A stretch of DNA of 64,000 bases from DASQZT01 sp963728965 (GTDB lineage: Bacteria > Acidobacteriota > Terriglobia > Bryobacterales > Bryobacteraceae): assembly GCA_963728965.1 (NCBI GenBank), contig CAVSMH010000001.1, positions 124,001 to 188,000 on the forward strand. Direction: 5' to 3'. Of this stretch, positions 15,969 to 25,800 are shown piece after piece; position 1 is the first letter of the stretch; each line of letters begins with the position of its first letter. Under the pieces are notes generated by a model. The model saw nothing but the letters and a program-made list of their open reading frames with translations, was not told where the DNA came from and did no database searches. The translations under genes and the position numbers were made by a program.

Positions 15969-17681
15969 ATGCGCCGTCGTCTCCGTTTCGTCCTCTGTGT
16001 TTCGCTCGCGCTCGTTGCGGCGTGTTCCCGGAAGCCGCCGGCTGAAACCGCATCCAAGGCCGCTGAGTCTCCCGTGGTCTGGCTGGCCAACGGCTGGTCC
16101 GACGCCGAGCGCGCCGAGTATTATCACCTGCCCGAAGGCAGTGAACTCATGCCTTACACCTTGCTCGCGAACCTGGTCAGCGTGCGCACGGGCAAGCCGT
16201 TCTTCCAGCAGATGGATCGCTTCGGTTTTCTCGACGATTCGGTCGGAGCGGACAATCCGCACGGCCTCCCCGTGGGCATCACCGCCGGCCCTTCCAGAAA
16301 CGCCAGCGCCAGAGGCCTGGAGATGTCCGGGTTCAACTGTGCGGCGTGCCACGTGGGCGAGATCACCTACCGCGGCAAGCGCCTGCGCATCGATGGCGCC
16401 CCCGCCCTCATCAACCTGCAAGGCTACCAGATCGAATTTGCCGACTCGCTCAATGCCACCCTCAACGAGCCCCGCAAACTGCTGGCTCTCGTCATCGCCA
16501 TGGAGAAGGATCGCAACGCCGCCGATACGCCCTCACTCGACAGCGCTACGGGCTACCTGAACGATCCCTCGGTGAAGTCGGCCGGCGATGCCGCGGCCAA
16601 ATCCACCGCCGATCCGAATTTCCATTCCGTCCCTTCGAGCACCGCCGATACGGCCGATCGCGCCGCCCCCCGGCTCAGCTTCCCCGAACGTTTGAAAAAC
16701 GATATCGCGTTCTTGAAGGCCCGCCTGGAGTACGTCAACCACGGCAAGTTGATCGTCGACGGCACCGAACCCGGGCCGGGGCGCGTGGACGCATTCGGCG
16801 CCGCGCGCAACCTGCTGTTTTCGAGCCAAGCGGTGAAAATGCAATCGCCGGTGAGCTTCCCCTTCCTCTGGGATGTGCCGGACACCACCCAACAGCGCGC
16901 CGGCGAAACCGCCCGCTGGATCCATTACGACGGCAACACCAACTCCATCCTCGAGCGCAACATCGGCCAAGCCCTCGGCATGGGTGCGGTCTTCGACCCC
17001 AAGACCTACGAGTCCACCCTCCGCATCGCCAACCTGCACCGCCTGGAAGTCTTGATCCACAAGTTGCAGCCACCCAAGTGGCCCGCCGATGTCCTCGGCC
17101 CCATCGACGAGGCCAAGGCCAAAACCGGCGAGCAGATCTTCAAAGACACCTGCCAGGGCTGTCATCAGGACCGCCTGTATGCCCTCGTGGAGATCGGGAC
17201 CGATCCCAACCGCGCCAACAGCTTCGGCCGCGCCGTCGGCAACAAGCCGTTCCCCGCGGCCGTGGCCCCCATCCTCAGCGGCCTCAAGAAGAGAGCCTTT
17301 CAAGACGACGGCATTCCCCTCGCGGAGCAGGCCTCCATGGATGCGAACCCGGTCATCTGGCGCGCCACCGGTAAGTACATGGCGCGCACCCTGCGCGGCA
17401 TCTGGGTCACGGCCCCCTACCTCCACAACGGCTCCGTCCCCACCCTCTACCATCTGCTGCATCCCGACCAGCGCCCGGCGAAATTCACCCTCGGTGTCCG
17501 CGAGTTCGATCCCGAAAAGATCGGCTACCGCAGCGAGGACGCCCCGTCCGCCGTCAACGCCTGGGTCTTCGACACCGCCATGCCCGGCAACAGCAACATC
17601 GGCCATGCCGGCGAAAAGTTCGGCACCACCCTCTCCGAGGACCAGAAGGGCGCCCTGCTCGAATACCTCAAGACCTTATAG
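15969..17681 (+). CDS. Di-haem cytochrome c lipoprotein, RoxA/peroxidase-like
   Basis: The protein has 570 aa. A lipoprotein signal peptide ends in the lipobox LVAAC (Cys about residue 18). Two c-type haem sites are seen: CAACH around residue 121 and CQGCH around residue 397. The segment RWIHYDGNTNSILERNIGQ and the large spacing between haems recall RoxA-like di-haem proteins (the rubber-oxygenase superfamily) and proteins annotated as di-haem cytochrome c peroxidases. It should sit in the periplasm, anchored by lipid. The gene follows a Gfo/Idh/MocA gene but has its own TATAAT. A true dioxygenase role needs RoxA-specific residues that cannot be confirmed by eye. Confidence 0.82.
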   Translation: MRRRLRFVLCVSLALVAACSRKPPAETASKAAESPVVWLANGWSDAERAEYYHLPEGSELMPYTLLANLVSVRTGKPFFQQMDRFGFLDDSVGADNPHGLPVGITAGPSRNASARGLEMSGFNCAACHVGEITYRGKRLRIDGAPALINLQGYQIEFADSLNATLNEPRKLLALVIAMEKDRNAADTPSLDSATGYLNDPSVKSAGDAAAKSTADPNFHSVPSSTADTADRAAPRLSFPERLKNDIAFLKARLEYVNHGKLIVDGTEPGPGRVDAFGAARNLLFSSQAVKMQSPVSFPFLWDVPDTTQQRAGETARWIHYDGNTNSILERNIGQALGMGAVFDPKTYESTLRIANLHRLEVLIHKLQPPKWPADVLGPIDEAKAKTGEQIFKDTCQGCHQDRLYALVEIGTDPNRANSFGRAVGNKPFPAAVAPILSGLKKRAFQDDGIPLAEQASMDANPVIWRATGKYMARTLRGIWVTAPYLHNGSVPTLYHLLHPDQRPAKFTLGVREFDPEKIGYRSEDAPSAVNAWVFDTAMPGNSNIGHAGEKFGTTLSEDQKGALLEYLKTL

Positions 17682-17683
17682 GT

Positions 17684-18787
17684 TTAATCGGGCAGCGCGA
17701 CCACGCGACCGCTTTTGGCCGCTTCCTCGGCCGCCAGCGTCACCTCGTTGGCGCTGACGATCTCCGCCCACGTCAGTCCGGGCCTGGTTCCCAGGTAGGC
17801 CGATTGCAGAAAGTCCGCAAACACCGAACCCGCGGCCGGCAGCTTTGCAAGAGAGCGCTTGCCGCCCGCCGCCATCACGGTCACGCCGCTGTCCTCGCGG
17901 TACTCCACGATACCGCGCGTGCCCGCCAGCCGCAGCCGGTCGTCCCCGTGTCCCGGCACCGCCGCCGGTCGCAGATAGTCCATCCGCAGCGTCGCCGTCC
18001 CGCCGTTGTCCAGCCGGAAAATGCTGGCCGTCACATTCTGCATGTCGCCCAGTTCCGGAAACGCCACATGGCCTTCCAATGACATCGCTCGCGAAAACCG
18101 CCGTCCGCTGGTGAAGCTCATCAGGTCGATCATGTGGATGCCGATCCACAGAATCGTGCTGCCGTACGTGCTTGCGTGCTTCTGCCATTCGGGCCGGGTG
18201 TCCTGCTGGTAGCTCTTCTGCGCATCCATTTGCGCCACCTCGCCGACCTCCCCCGAATCCACCACCGCTTTCATGGCGCGATAGTGCGGCTCGAAGCGCA
18301 TCGGCAGCAGCATCCCCGCCCGAACGCCCGACCGCACAACGGCGGTCTTCACCGCGTTCCACTCGCGCCGGTCGATGGCAAACGGCTTCTCCGCGATGAA
18401 GTTCAGCTTGCGCGCCGCGCACGCCAGGATCGCGGCTGCCCGCCCGCCATCGTGATTACAGATCCCTGCGCAATCCAGCCGCTCCCGTTCCAGCATCTCC
18501 GGGTAGTCGCGATAGCGCCGCGCCTTCGCCACCACGGGATTCCGAAACTGCCCTTCCATCGCCCGGCTGTCGGAGCCCGCGTCAGCCACCGCCACCAGTT
18601 CCACGTCGGGAAAGTCCGCCAGCGGTCGCAGCACCTCTTCCGGATGCCCATCGAACCCGATCAGCCCGAGCCGCACCTTGCGAGGCAGCTTCACTAGCTC
18701 CGCCCGCGCCAGGGAACCGCATCCGGCCATCGCCCCCACCAGGGCCCGCCGCGACAGCCTCAACCCGCGCCCCATTTTCGAGTCCAC
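17684..18787 (-). CDS. Exported Gfo/Idh/MocA family oxidoreductase
   Basis: The protein has 367 aa from a GTG at 18787; an in-frame ATG at 18775 is an alternative. The N-terminus has a twin-arginine signal (LSRRALVGAMAGCGSLA). The Rossmann segment is KVRLGLIGFDGHPEEVL, and the catalytic region reads NFIAEKPFAIDRREWN, with the family EKP motif. The C-terminal domain includes GSTILWIGIHMIDLMSF. The start codon lies 1 bp from the stop of the deacetylase-like gene, so they form an operon. The gene is convergent with the cytochrome gene, with stops separated by 2 bp. It is a probable periplasmic sugar or cyclitol oxidoreductase of unknown substrate. Confidence 0.85.
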   Translation of the reverse strand: MDSKMGRGLRLSRRALVGAMAGCGSLARAELVKLPRKVRLGLIGFDGHPEEVLRPLADFPDVELVAVADAGSDSRAMEGQFRNPVVAKARRYRDYPEMLERERLDCAGICNHDGGRAAAILACAARKLNFIAEKPFAIDRREWNAVKTAVVRSGVRAGMLLPMRFEPHYRAMKAVVDSGEVGEVAQMDAQKSYQQDTRPEWQKHASTYGSTILWIGIHMIDLMSFTSGRRFSRAMSLEGHVAFPELGDMQNVTASIFRLDNGGTATLRMDYLRPAAVPGHGDDRLRLAGTRGIVEYREDSGVTVMAAGGKRSLAKLPAAGSVFADFLQSAYLGTRPGLTWAEIVSANEVTLAAEEAAKSGRVVALPD

Positions 18788-18788
18788 C

Positions 18789-20201
18789 TCACTTACCCCC
18801 GCCCGGGGACTTCAGCCGTGCCGGCTTGAGCGTCCAACCCTGCAAGCGTCCCAGGTCCAGCAGCGGCCCGCCCGAAAATCCTTCCCGATGGATCACCCAG
18901 TTGAACGGCCGGCGCGGGTCCGTGGCGAAGTTGCTGTCGAAGCCGATCTTGCCGCGCATCACCCGCACGTCCGCGCCCGGCTCGAGAATGCCACCCGCCA
19001 GCGTCGCCGCAAAATCGGCCAGCGAGAGCGTCTCCGCGCCGAGGAACACCTCATTCGGCAAACGGTGATTCCGCCGCACGAAATCGCCGGCATCCGTCAC
19101 CGCCGTTCGAAACGCCGCCGAGGGAATGGAGGGCTTGGTGTACGTGGTCACCCCGGCGCCGGTGGGGCCGTCCACAACCTCCGGCTGCACGCCCAGCAAC
19201 GCCAGCAGCATATCCGCCGGGGAGACCATCTGCCCGCCGATCTCGCCAAACCCAATCTGGTGGCTCAGTTGCTCCGCGGCCCCGCGGCGATCCACCCCGC
19301 CAGGCACCACCGGCTCGTATCGCGCCAGAATCTCGTCGGCCGTCACGAACTGAACGCCCGGCCGCAGTTTCATGTGCTCCACAAAGTGTCGCAGCACGCC
19401 GTAGCAGCGCTCCGAATCTTCGGCGGTCCGCCGGTGCGGCTTCACCCACTCATCGCGCGGCGGGTTGGCGCCGCGGGCGAAATTCACCGCGTCCCAGAAC
19501 TCCGTGGTCACAAACTCGGTGGGATGGTAATAGATGCTGATGACGCCCCCGCCCGCAGCCGCAAGCCGCCCCGCCGCCTCGTCGAACCGTCCGTACGCGG
19601 CGGCGTCCTCCGCTCCCCGATTCAACTGGGCGCGAAACTGGTTGCGCCCCATGTGGAAGATATACAGCAGGCCTCCGTACCAGAAGGGCTGCTCAGCCAC
19701 GGCCACCTGGTCGCCCTCGTCCAGATACACGGGGATGCCGAGCCGCCGCAGCGCCAGGTTGGTCTGCGGCGCCCACGAGCTTCCGGGCTGCCCATAGCAC
19801 ACCGGCTGCCGCTGGAAGATCCGTTTGACGTCGGCCAGCCCGGCGGCCTCGCGCCGCTCGAATTCGGCCGCGCCAGCGAGATATCCGAAATCCACCAGGT
19901 ACTCCGCCGGCGTGGGATGCACGCTGTGCCAGGTCGTATGGAAACCGATCGCGTGCCGCGAAAGCGCGCTGATCACATCGCGCCGTCCCCGGCTTTCCAG
20001 CATGCGAGCCTTCTCCGCGACTACCTTAAAGGTCGCGCGCACTCCTTCCGCCGTCAGGTCGCGCGCAATCCGCAGCGCGGCGTCATCGGCCGCCGGCTCG
20101 ATGTAATCTTCCGTGTCGAACCACAGCACCACGAACACCGGACCGGCGGCGCGAGCCAACGCCGCCGTCAGAAGCAGGAGAATTGCGAGGTGGTGAGCCA
20201 T
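18789..20201 (-). CDS. Secreted polysaccharide deacetylase-like (NodB-fold) protein
   Basis: The protein has 470 aa from ATG 20201, chosen because it opens the signal peptide MAHHLAILLLLTAALARAAG. The mature start VFVVLWFDTEDYIEPAADD resembles the beta-1 motif of carbohydrate esterase family 4 with its metal-binding Asp. HAIGFHTTWHSVHPTPAEY provides the His-containing motif, and EGVRATFKVVAEKARML the strand before it. The C-terminal half (after about 310) is not part of the deacetylase barrel and has no assigned family. It is the first gene of an operon with a Gfo/Idh/MocA gene. Activity on acetylated or methylated glycans is plausible but not shown. Confidence 0.75.
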   Translation of the reverse strand: MAHHLAILLLLTAALARAAGPVFVVLWFDTEDYIEPAADDAALRIARDLTAEGVRATFKVVAEKARMLESRGRRDVISALSRHAIGFHTTWHSVHPTPAEYLVDFGYLAGAAEFERREAAGLADVKRIFQRQPVCYGQPGSSWAPQTNLALRRLGIPVYLDEGDQVAVAEQPFWYGGLLYIFHMGRNQFRAQLNRGAEDAAAYGRFDEAAGRLAAAGGGVISIYYHPTEFVTTEFWDAVNFARGANPPRDEWVKPHRRTAEDSERCYGVLRHFVEHMKLRPGVQFVTADEILARYEPVVPGGVDRRGAAEQLSHQIGFGEIGGQMVSPADMLLALLGVQPEVVDGPTGAGVTTYTKPSIPSAAFRTAVTDAGDFVRRNHRLPNEVFLGAETLSLADFAATLAGGILEPGADVRVMRGKIGFDSNFATDPRRPFNWVIHREGFSGGPLLDLGRLQGWTLKPARLKSPGGGK

Positions 20202-20457
20202 CTGGCACCCATCATAACTCCCACCTGCCGGCACGCCAGGCTACGTCGGTTACCCGCCGCCAACATCCTGCTCCGCCAAGTCCCGTTCCCTCCCGATTGC
20301 CTCCTGGCGGTCCTCCGGAGCCGGAGCGTGTTTTGAGGTGGTGGCTCCGGCGCGTTCTGTAAAACGCTGGTATTGCGGACGTTTGCATCTGCGTACTAGA
20401 CGGCACCTGTACGCCCGGTACTGAGACGGTTTCCGTCGCCGGGCAACCAATTATCGA

Positions 20458-20892
20458 ATGTTCTACTTGATCCCATCGGTGGTTGGATGTTTCGCGGGTG
20501 TCGGGCTGACGGCAGCGTGGCTGGGTTCGTCGATGACGGACCGGAACGAGACGGAGGAATCGGCTCCGGAGCTCGCAGTCGAGCGGCGGTTCCACAAGCG
20601 AGTGCGGGTCCGCTATGAAGCCGTGGTGGATGTGATGGGCGTCTGCATGAGCCTCCGCGTGCGCGGCGTCAACCGGCACAAGAAAGGGGCGATGGTCGCA
20701 TCCTCGCGCCCCCTCAAGCCCGGCTCGATCGTGTTCTTTCACGATCAGACGCATCGCAGCATGGGATTCGCCCGGGTCCGCCACTGCACTCCGAACAGCC
20801 CCAGCGAATTCCTTATCGGTCTCGAATTCGACAGCCCCTTGATGCTGACCGAACCCGGCGCCTGGCACATCCAGCGCATCGCGCAGGACTGA
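20458..20892 (+). CDS. PilZ-like domain protein with N-terminal membrane segment
   Basis: The protein has 144 aa. A hydrophobic segment (about 3-24, LIPSVVGCFAGVGLTAAWLG) is followed by a charged linker and a PilZ-like domain from about residue 40. The first c-di-GMP motif is RRFHKRVRVRYEA, fitting the RxxxR pattern. The second motif, normally (D/N)xSxxG, reads NRHKKG, so the serine is replaced. Later strands KPGSIVFFHD and FLIGLEFDSPL fit the barrel. It may bind c-di-GMP weakly or be a degenerate receptor. An ATG at 20533 would drop the membrane helix. The 256 bp upstream of 20458 contains no gene, only one imperfect GC-rich inverted repeat. Confidence 0.7.
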   Translation: MFYLIPSVVGCFAGVGLTAAWLGSSMTDRNETEESAPELAVERRFHKRVRVRYEAVVDVMGVCMSLRVRGVNRHKKGAMVASSRPLKPGSIVFFHDQTHRSMGFARVRHCTPNSPSEFLIGLEFDSPLMLTEPGAWHIQRIAQD

Positions 20893-20961
20893 AAGCACCC
20901 CGCGGACGCATCGAAGTGGCGCGGACCCGCTCGCGCCCCTCGCGCGTTATAGCATAGGAGC

Positions 20962-21729
20962 ATGTTGACTGACCGGGACAGTCGCCAACTCGATGACGAA
21001 GGCTACCTGGTTCTGCCCGGACGGATGCCCCCGGAATGGCTCGATCGGTTGCGCAGCCGCATCGATGGGTTGTTCGCGGAGGAAGGCGGCGCGGCCGGCA
21101 GCGAATTCAAGCAGGAGCCGGAGGCGCGCCGGCTGGCCAACCTGGTCAACAAGGGCCGCATCTTCGAAGAAGCCATGCAGATGCCGGACGTGCTGGAATG
21201 TATGGCCCACGTGCTGGGTCCGAAATTCAAGCTGAGCAGCCTGAACGCCCGCTCCGCCGATCCGCACGGTACAACCGGCCAGCCGCTGCACGCCGACAGC
21301 GGAGCGATCGCCGATGAGTCCGGCTACTGGGTGTGCAATTCGGTATGGATGCTCGACGACTTCACGCTTGAAAACGGCGCCACGCGCATGATCCCGGGCT
21401 CCCACCGCTGGCACCGCCTGCCGCCGCCCGACACGTACGGACCCTATCCCGGAGAACGGCTGGTGCTGGGCGAGGCCGGCACCGTGGTGGTCATGAACGC
21501 CCACATGTGGCACGGCGGCACGGCCAACCGCACCGCCCGTCCACGCCGTGCCATGCACGTATACTACACCCGCTGGGATAAACCGCAGCAGCAATATCAG
21601 AAAGGCCTGCTCAGCGCGGAGGTGCAGTCGCGGCTGAGCCCGGAAGCCCGGCGCATCCTGGCACTCGACGACCCCGAGAACGATCGGCTAAGCTCCATCG
21701 GCAGCGGCAAAAGCGGCTTCATGAAATAG
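20962..21729 (+). CDS. Phytanoyl-CoA dioxygenase (PhyH) family protein
   Basis: The protein has 255 aa. The start is typical of the family (LDDEGYLVLPGRMPPEWLDR). The iron-binding HxD is in QPLHADSGAI, and the distal His in MWHGGTANRTARPRRAMHVY, which also provides the 2-oxoglutarate-binding Arg. SVWMLDDFTLENGATRMIPG and SHRW follow the usual pattern. These are Fe(II)/2-oxoglutarate-dependent oxygenases acting on small molecules or lipids; the substrate here is unknown. The gene is monocistronic. AGGAG is directly next to the ATG, too close for a normal ribosome binding site. Confidence 0.88.
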   Translation: MLTDRDSRQLDDEGYLVLPGRMPPEWLDRLRSRIDGLFAEEGGAAGSEFKQEPEARRLANLVNKGRIFEEAMQMPDVLECMAHVLGPKFKLSSLNARSADPHGTTGQPLHADSGAIADESGYWVCNSVWMLDDFTLENGATRMIPGSHRWHRLPPPDTYGPYPGERLVLGEAGTVVVMNAHMWHGGTANRTARPRRAMHVYYTRWDKPQQQYQKGLLSAEVQSRLSPEARRILALDDPENDRLSSIGSGKSGFMK

Positions 21730-21971
21730 TACCGCTCCGACCACCCAGGCTACTTCGGAAGGAGCGGGAGCACCAGCCATCCCTCCAACGGGCCTCCCAC
21801 CACCACGCTGCCACTTGAATTCTGGTATTCCGAGTCCTATAGTACGGTTTGGGCCCGCAGTGGCTCGTTAGCCGCCCAGGTTGAATCCCGGCAGCCTGGC
21901 CTCGCAAGCGGAGGCGCGTTCGGAAGGCAGTGACCCCGACTGGCGCGTCTGATCCGGAACAAGGAGGCTGG

Positions 21972-22808
21972 ATGAGAACTCAACTTCAATGGAGTGTGCT
22001 GGCAGCAGCGGTCCTGCTGGCAGGTTGCGCGTCGAAAGGGCCCGCTCCGCCGCAGCCCGGCACCCCCGCCTTTAGCTGGGGTGGCGCGCAGACCACCTTC
22101 CGCAGCGGCGACGTCCTGCGAACCAGCGAGAACCTGGAACGCCTGATCAAGACCGATAACGAGTTCGCGGCACGCGCGCGGCCCTGGTCCATCGTTGTCT
22201 CCGCGGGCATCACCCGGGGCTTCGCCGACCTCGCCAATACCTACGACGACGGCGCCAAGGCCAACCGCAATAACCCCATGCCGTTCCGCAAGCAGAGCAA
22301 CACCCTGCGCTCCATGGCCAGCAGCAGCGCGCTCCAGTTCACCGAAGACGTCCACCAGTTCCTAACCAAAGACAAAGATGCCGCCGTGCTGCTGGCATTC
22401 GATTACCCGCCGGGTTCCATCTCGCCGCCGCCCGGCATGGCCAAGGTGGCCGGGGGACTGCTCGTCCAGGAGTCCGAAGCCGCCTCGCTTCAATCGGCGA
22501 TGCTCCAGCGCGGTGTGCTGTCCGCCTTGAGCCGCGTCGTGGCCAGCCCCGATGACACCGCGGGCACGCTCGAGAAGATGAAGGCGCCCGAAGTCCGCGT
22601 TCCCAGGGCCACCTTCCTGCTCGCCGTCGCGCAGATGCTCTATCAGCAATCCGAGCTGTTCGGCGGCAAACAACTCGACCGCCCCGACCGGCTGAAGGTG
22701 ATGTGCACCGAAGCGCTCGAGGCCCTCAAGGACGTCCCCGAAAGCAAGGACTCCAAGCAACTCACCGGCAAGATCCAGGCCAGCCTGAAAAAGATCAAGG
22801 CTACCTGA
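21972..22808 (+). CDS. Hypothetical lipoprotein
   Basis: The protein has 278 aa. The start is set by AAGGAGG 4 nt before ATG 21972. A lipoprotein signal (SVLAAAVLLAGCASKG) has the lipobox LAGC. The mature protein is mostly alpha-helical, with helices such as LRTSENLERLIKTDNEFAAR, and ends in a Lys-rich helix. No known domain is recognised. It lies 88 bp upstream of an RND transporter gene in the same direction and could be cotranscribed. It is not an RND adaptor, since it lacks HlyD-type lipoyl or barrel domains, and not a TolC-like outer membrane factor. Confidence 0.75.
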   Translation: MRTQLQWSVLAAAVLLAGCASKGPAPPQPGTPAFSWGGAQTTFRSGDVLRTSENLERLIKTDNEFAARARPWSIVVSAGITRGFADLANTYDDGAKANRNNPMPFRKQSNTLRSMASSSALQFTEDVHQFLTKDKDAAVLLAFDYPPGSISPPPGMAKVAGGLLVQESEAASLQSAMLQRGVLSALSRVVASPDDTAGTLEKMKAPEVRVPRATFLLAVAQMLYQQSELFGGKQLDRPDRLKVMCTEALEALKDVPESKDSKQLTGKIQASLKKIKAT

Positions 22809-22896
22809 TCTCGGCCAAACGGCGCTTCCGGATCGGGCTCGGACCCGTCGCACGGCCCTGCCGCGCAGGGCATCGTGCGGCATAGGCGGTGAACTC

Positions 22897-25800
22897 ATGA
22901 ACATCACCGAACTCTTCATTCGACGGCCCGTCATGACCACCTTGGTCATGTCGGGCATCGTCGTGTTTGGCGTGGCGGGCTACCGCTCCCTGCCGGTCAG
23001 TGACCTGCCCAACGTGGACTTCCCCACCATCATGGTCAATGCGGGGCTTCCCGGGGCCAGTCCCGAAACCATGGCCGCTTCCGTGGCCACCCCGCTCGAG
23101 CGCCAGTTCTCCACCATTCCGGGCCTGGATTCGATGACCTCCACCAGTTCCCGCGGCTCCACCAGCGTGACCCTCCAGTTCAGCCTCGACCGCGGTTTGG
23201 ATGCCGCCGCCCTCGACGTCCAGTCCGCTATCTCGGGCTCGCTCCGCCGCCTCCCACCCGGCATGCCGAATCCGCCCACCTTCCGCAAAGTCAACCCGGC
23301 CGATGCACCCATCCTCAACCTCGCTCTCAGCTCTCCCACCCTGCCGCTCTCCGCCGTGGACGAATATGCCGAGAACATGATCTCGCAGCGTATCTCGATG
23401 ATCAACGGCGTCGCCCAGGTCAATGTCTACGGCGCGCAGAAGTACGCCGTCCGCGCGCAACTCGACCCGAACCTGCTGGCGGCCCGCGGCATCGGCATAG
23501 ACACCGTGCAGTCGGCTCTGGAACGGCACAACACGAACCGGCCCACCGGTACACTCTGGGGGCCGCGGCGGGCATATACCGTTCAGGCCACCGGGCAGCT
23601 CATGACCGCCGCCGAGTATCGCCCCCTCATCGTCACCTACCGCGCCGGCCGCCCCGTGCGCCTAGCCGAACTTGGCGTCGTGCTCGACAGCGTCGAGAAC
23701 AACAAGGTGGCAAGCTGGTACAACGACGCCCGTTCCATTACCCTCGTGGTCCAGCGCCAGCCCGGCACCAATACCGTCGATGTCGTGGACAGCATCCGCC
23801 GCCTGCTCCCCTCGTTTCGCGAGCAGTTGCCGCCGGCCGTGAAACTCGAGGTCGTCTACGACCGCTCCGAGTCCATTCGCGAATCGGTCAACGATGTCAA
23901 GTTCACCCTGGTGCTCACCGTCGCCCTCGTGGTTATGGTGATCTTCCTGTTTCTTCGCAACGTCTCCGCCACCGTCATTCCCTCGCTGGCTTTGCCGCTC
24001 TCCATCGTCGGCACGTTCGCCGCCATGTCGCTGGCCGGTTACACCCTCGATAACCTGTCGCTCATGGCGCTTACCCTTTCCGTGGGCTTCGTGGTCGACG
24101 ATGCGATCGTCATCCTGGAGAACATCGTCCGCCACATGGAGATGGGCAAGAAGCGCATGGAGGCGGCCCTTGAAGGCGCCCGCGAAATCGGCTTCACCAT
24201 CATCTCCATGACCCTGTCCCTGGCCGCCGTGTTCATCCCCGTGCTGTTCATGGGCGGCATCATGGGCAGGCTGTTTCACGAATTCGCCGTCACCATCAGC
24301 GTCGCCATCCTGATCTCCGGCTTCGTATCGCTCAGCCTCACCCCGATGCTGTGCAGCCGGTTTCTCACCCCGCCCGGCGAGCATCCCAACCGCCTCTACC
24401 GCGCCTCCGAGAGCGTCTTCCAAGGCATGCGCCGCTTCTACGGCTGGTCGCTGGGCGGGGTGCTGCGCCATCGTTTCCTGACGCTCATCGCCGCTGCGGG
24501 TACGCTCGCCGCTACCGTGTACCTCTACGGCCTCGCCCCCAAAGGGTTCATCCCCAACCAGGACACCGGACAGCTCAGCGGATCCACCGAGGCCCCGCAG
24601 GATATCTCCTTCGACGGAATGGTGGCGCGCCAGCAGGAGGTGGCCGCCGTCTTGGCCGCCGATCCCGATATCGAAGGCTTTACCTCCAGCATCGGCCAGG
24701 GCGGTTACAGTTCGGCCAGCAACGCCGGCCGCATCTTCATTCGCCTCAAGCCGCGCAACCAGCGCCGCCGTTCGCCCGAACAGATCATCGATCACCTCCG
24801 CCCCCGCCTCAACGCCATCCCCGGCATGCGCACCTACCTGCAGAACCCGCCCCTCATCCGCATCGGCGGAATGATGACCCGCAGTCTCTACCAGTACACC
24901 CTCCAGGCCCCCGATATCGATCTCCTCTACCGCACCGCCGCCGATTTCGAAAAGCGCATGCGCGACTTGCCCGGCCTCACCGACGTTTCGAGCGACCTGC
25001 AAATCGCCAGCCCGATGGTGACGCTCGACATCGACCGCGACCGCGCCTCCGCGCTCAACGTCACCGCCGACCAGGTCGAAGACGCGCTCTACAACGCCTA
25101 CGGTTCGCGCCAGGTCTCCATGATCTACTCCTCCACCGACGATTACCAGGTCATCATGGAGCTGTTGCCGCAATACCAGCTCGACCCCGACGGGCTCGGC
25201 CTGCTCTACGTCACCTCCACCAGCGGCAAGCTCGTGGCGCTGAATTCGGTCGCCCGCTTGCGCACCGGCGTCGGCCCCCTCACCGTCGCGCACCTGGGAC
25301 AGTTGCCGGCCGTGACCATTTCCTTCAATCTCGAACCGGGCGTCTCGCTCGGCGAAGCCGTGGAGCGCGTCGGAGAGTTGGCCCGCGAGGCCCTGCCGGC
25401 CACCGTCCGCACCAGTTTTCAAGGCGTGGCGGCGGCCTTTCAATCCTCCATGGGAGGCATGAGCGTGCTGCTGGTCATGGCCGTTCTGGTCATCTACATG
25501 GTCCTCGGCATCTTATATGAGAGCTTCGTCCATCCCCTCACCATCCTCTCGGGCCTCCCTTCGGCCGGCCTCGGTGCGCTGGCCACCTTGCTCATCTTCC
25601 ACGACGAGCTGAATCTGTATTCCTTCGTCGGCATCATCATGCTGATCGGCATCGTCAAGAAGAACGCCATCATGATGATCGACTTCGCGCTCGAAGCGCA
25701 GCGCACGCGCCATGCGCACTATGCCGATGCCATCCACGAAGCCTGCCTGGTGCGCTTCCGGCCCATCATGATGACCACCATGGCGGCTCTGATGGGTACT

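Noticed and set aside
20202..20457. Possible structured RNA or tRNA ahead of the PilZ-like gene
   Set aside because: Only one imperfect GC-rich inverted repeat (CCGGAGCC/GGCTCCGG) was found; there is no cloverleaf, TPsiC-like box or known riboswitch core.
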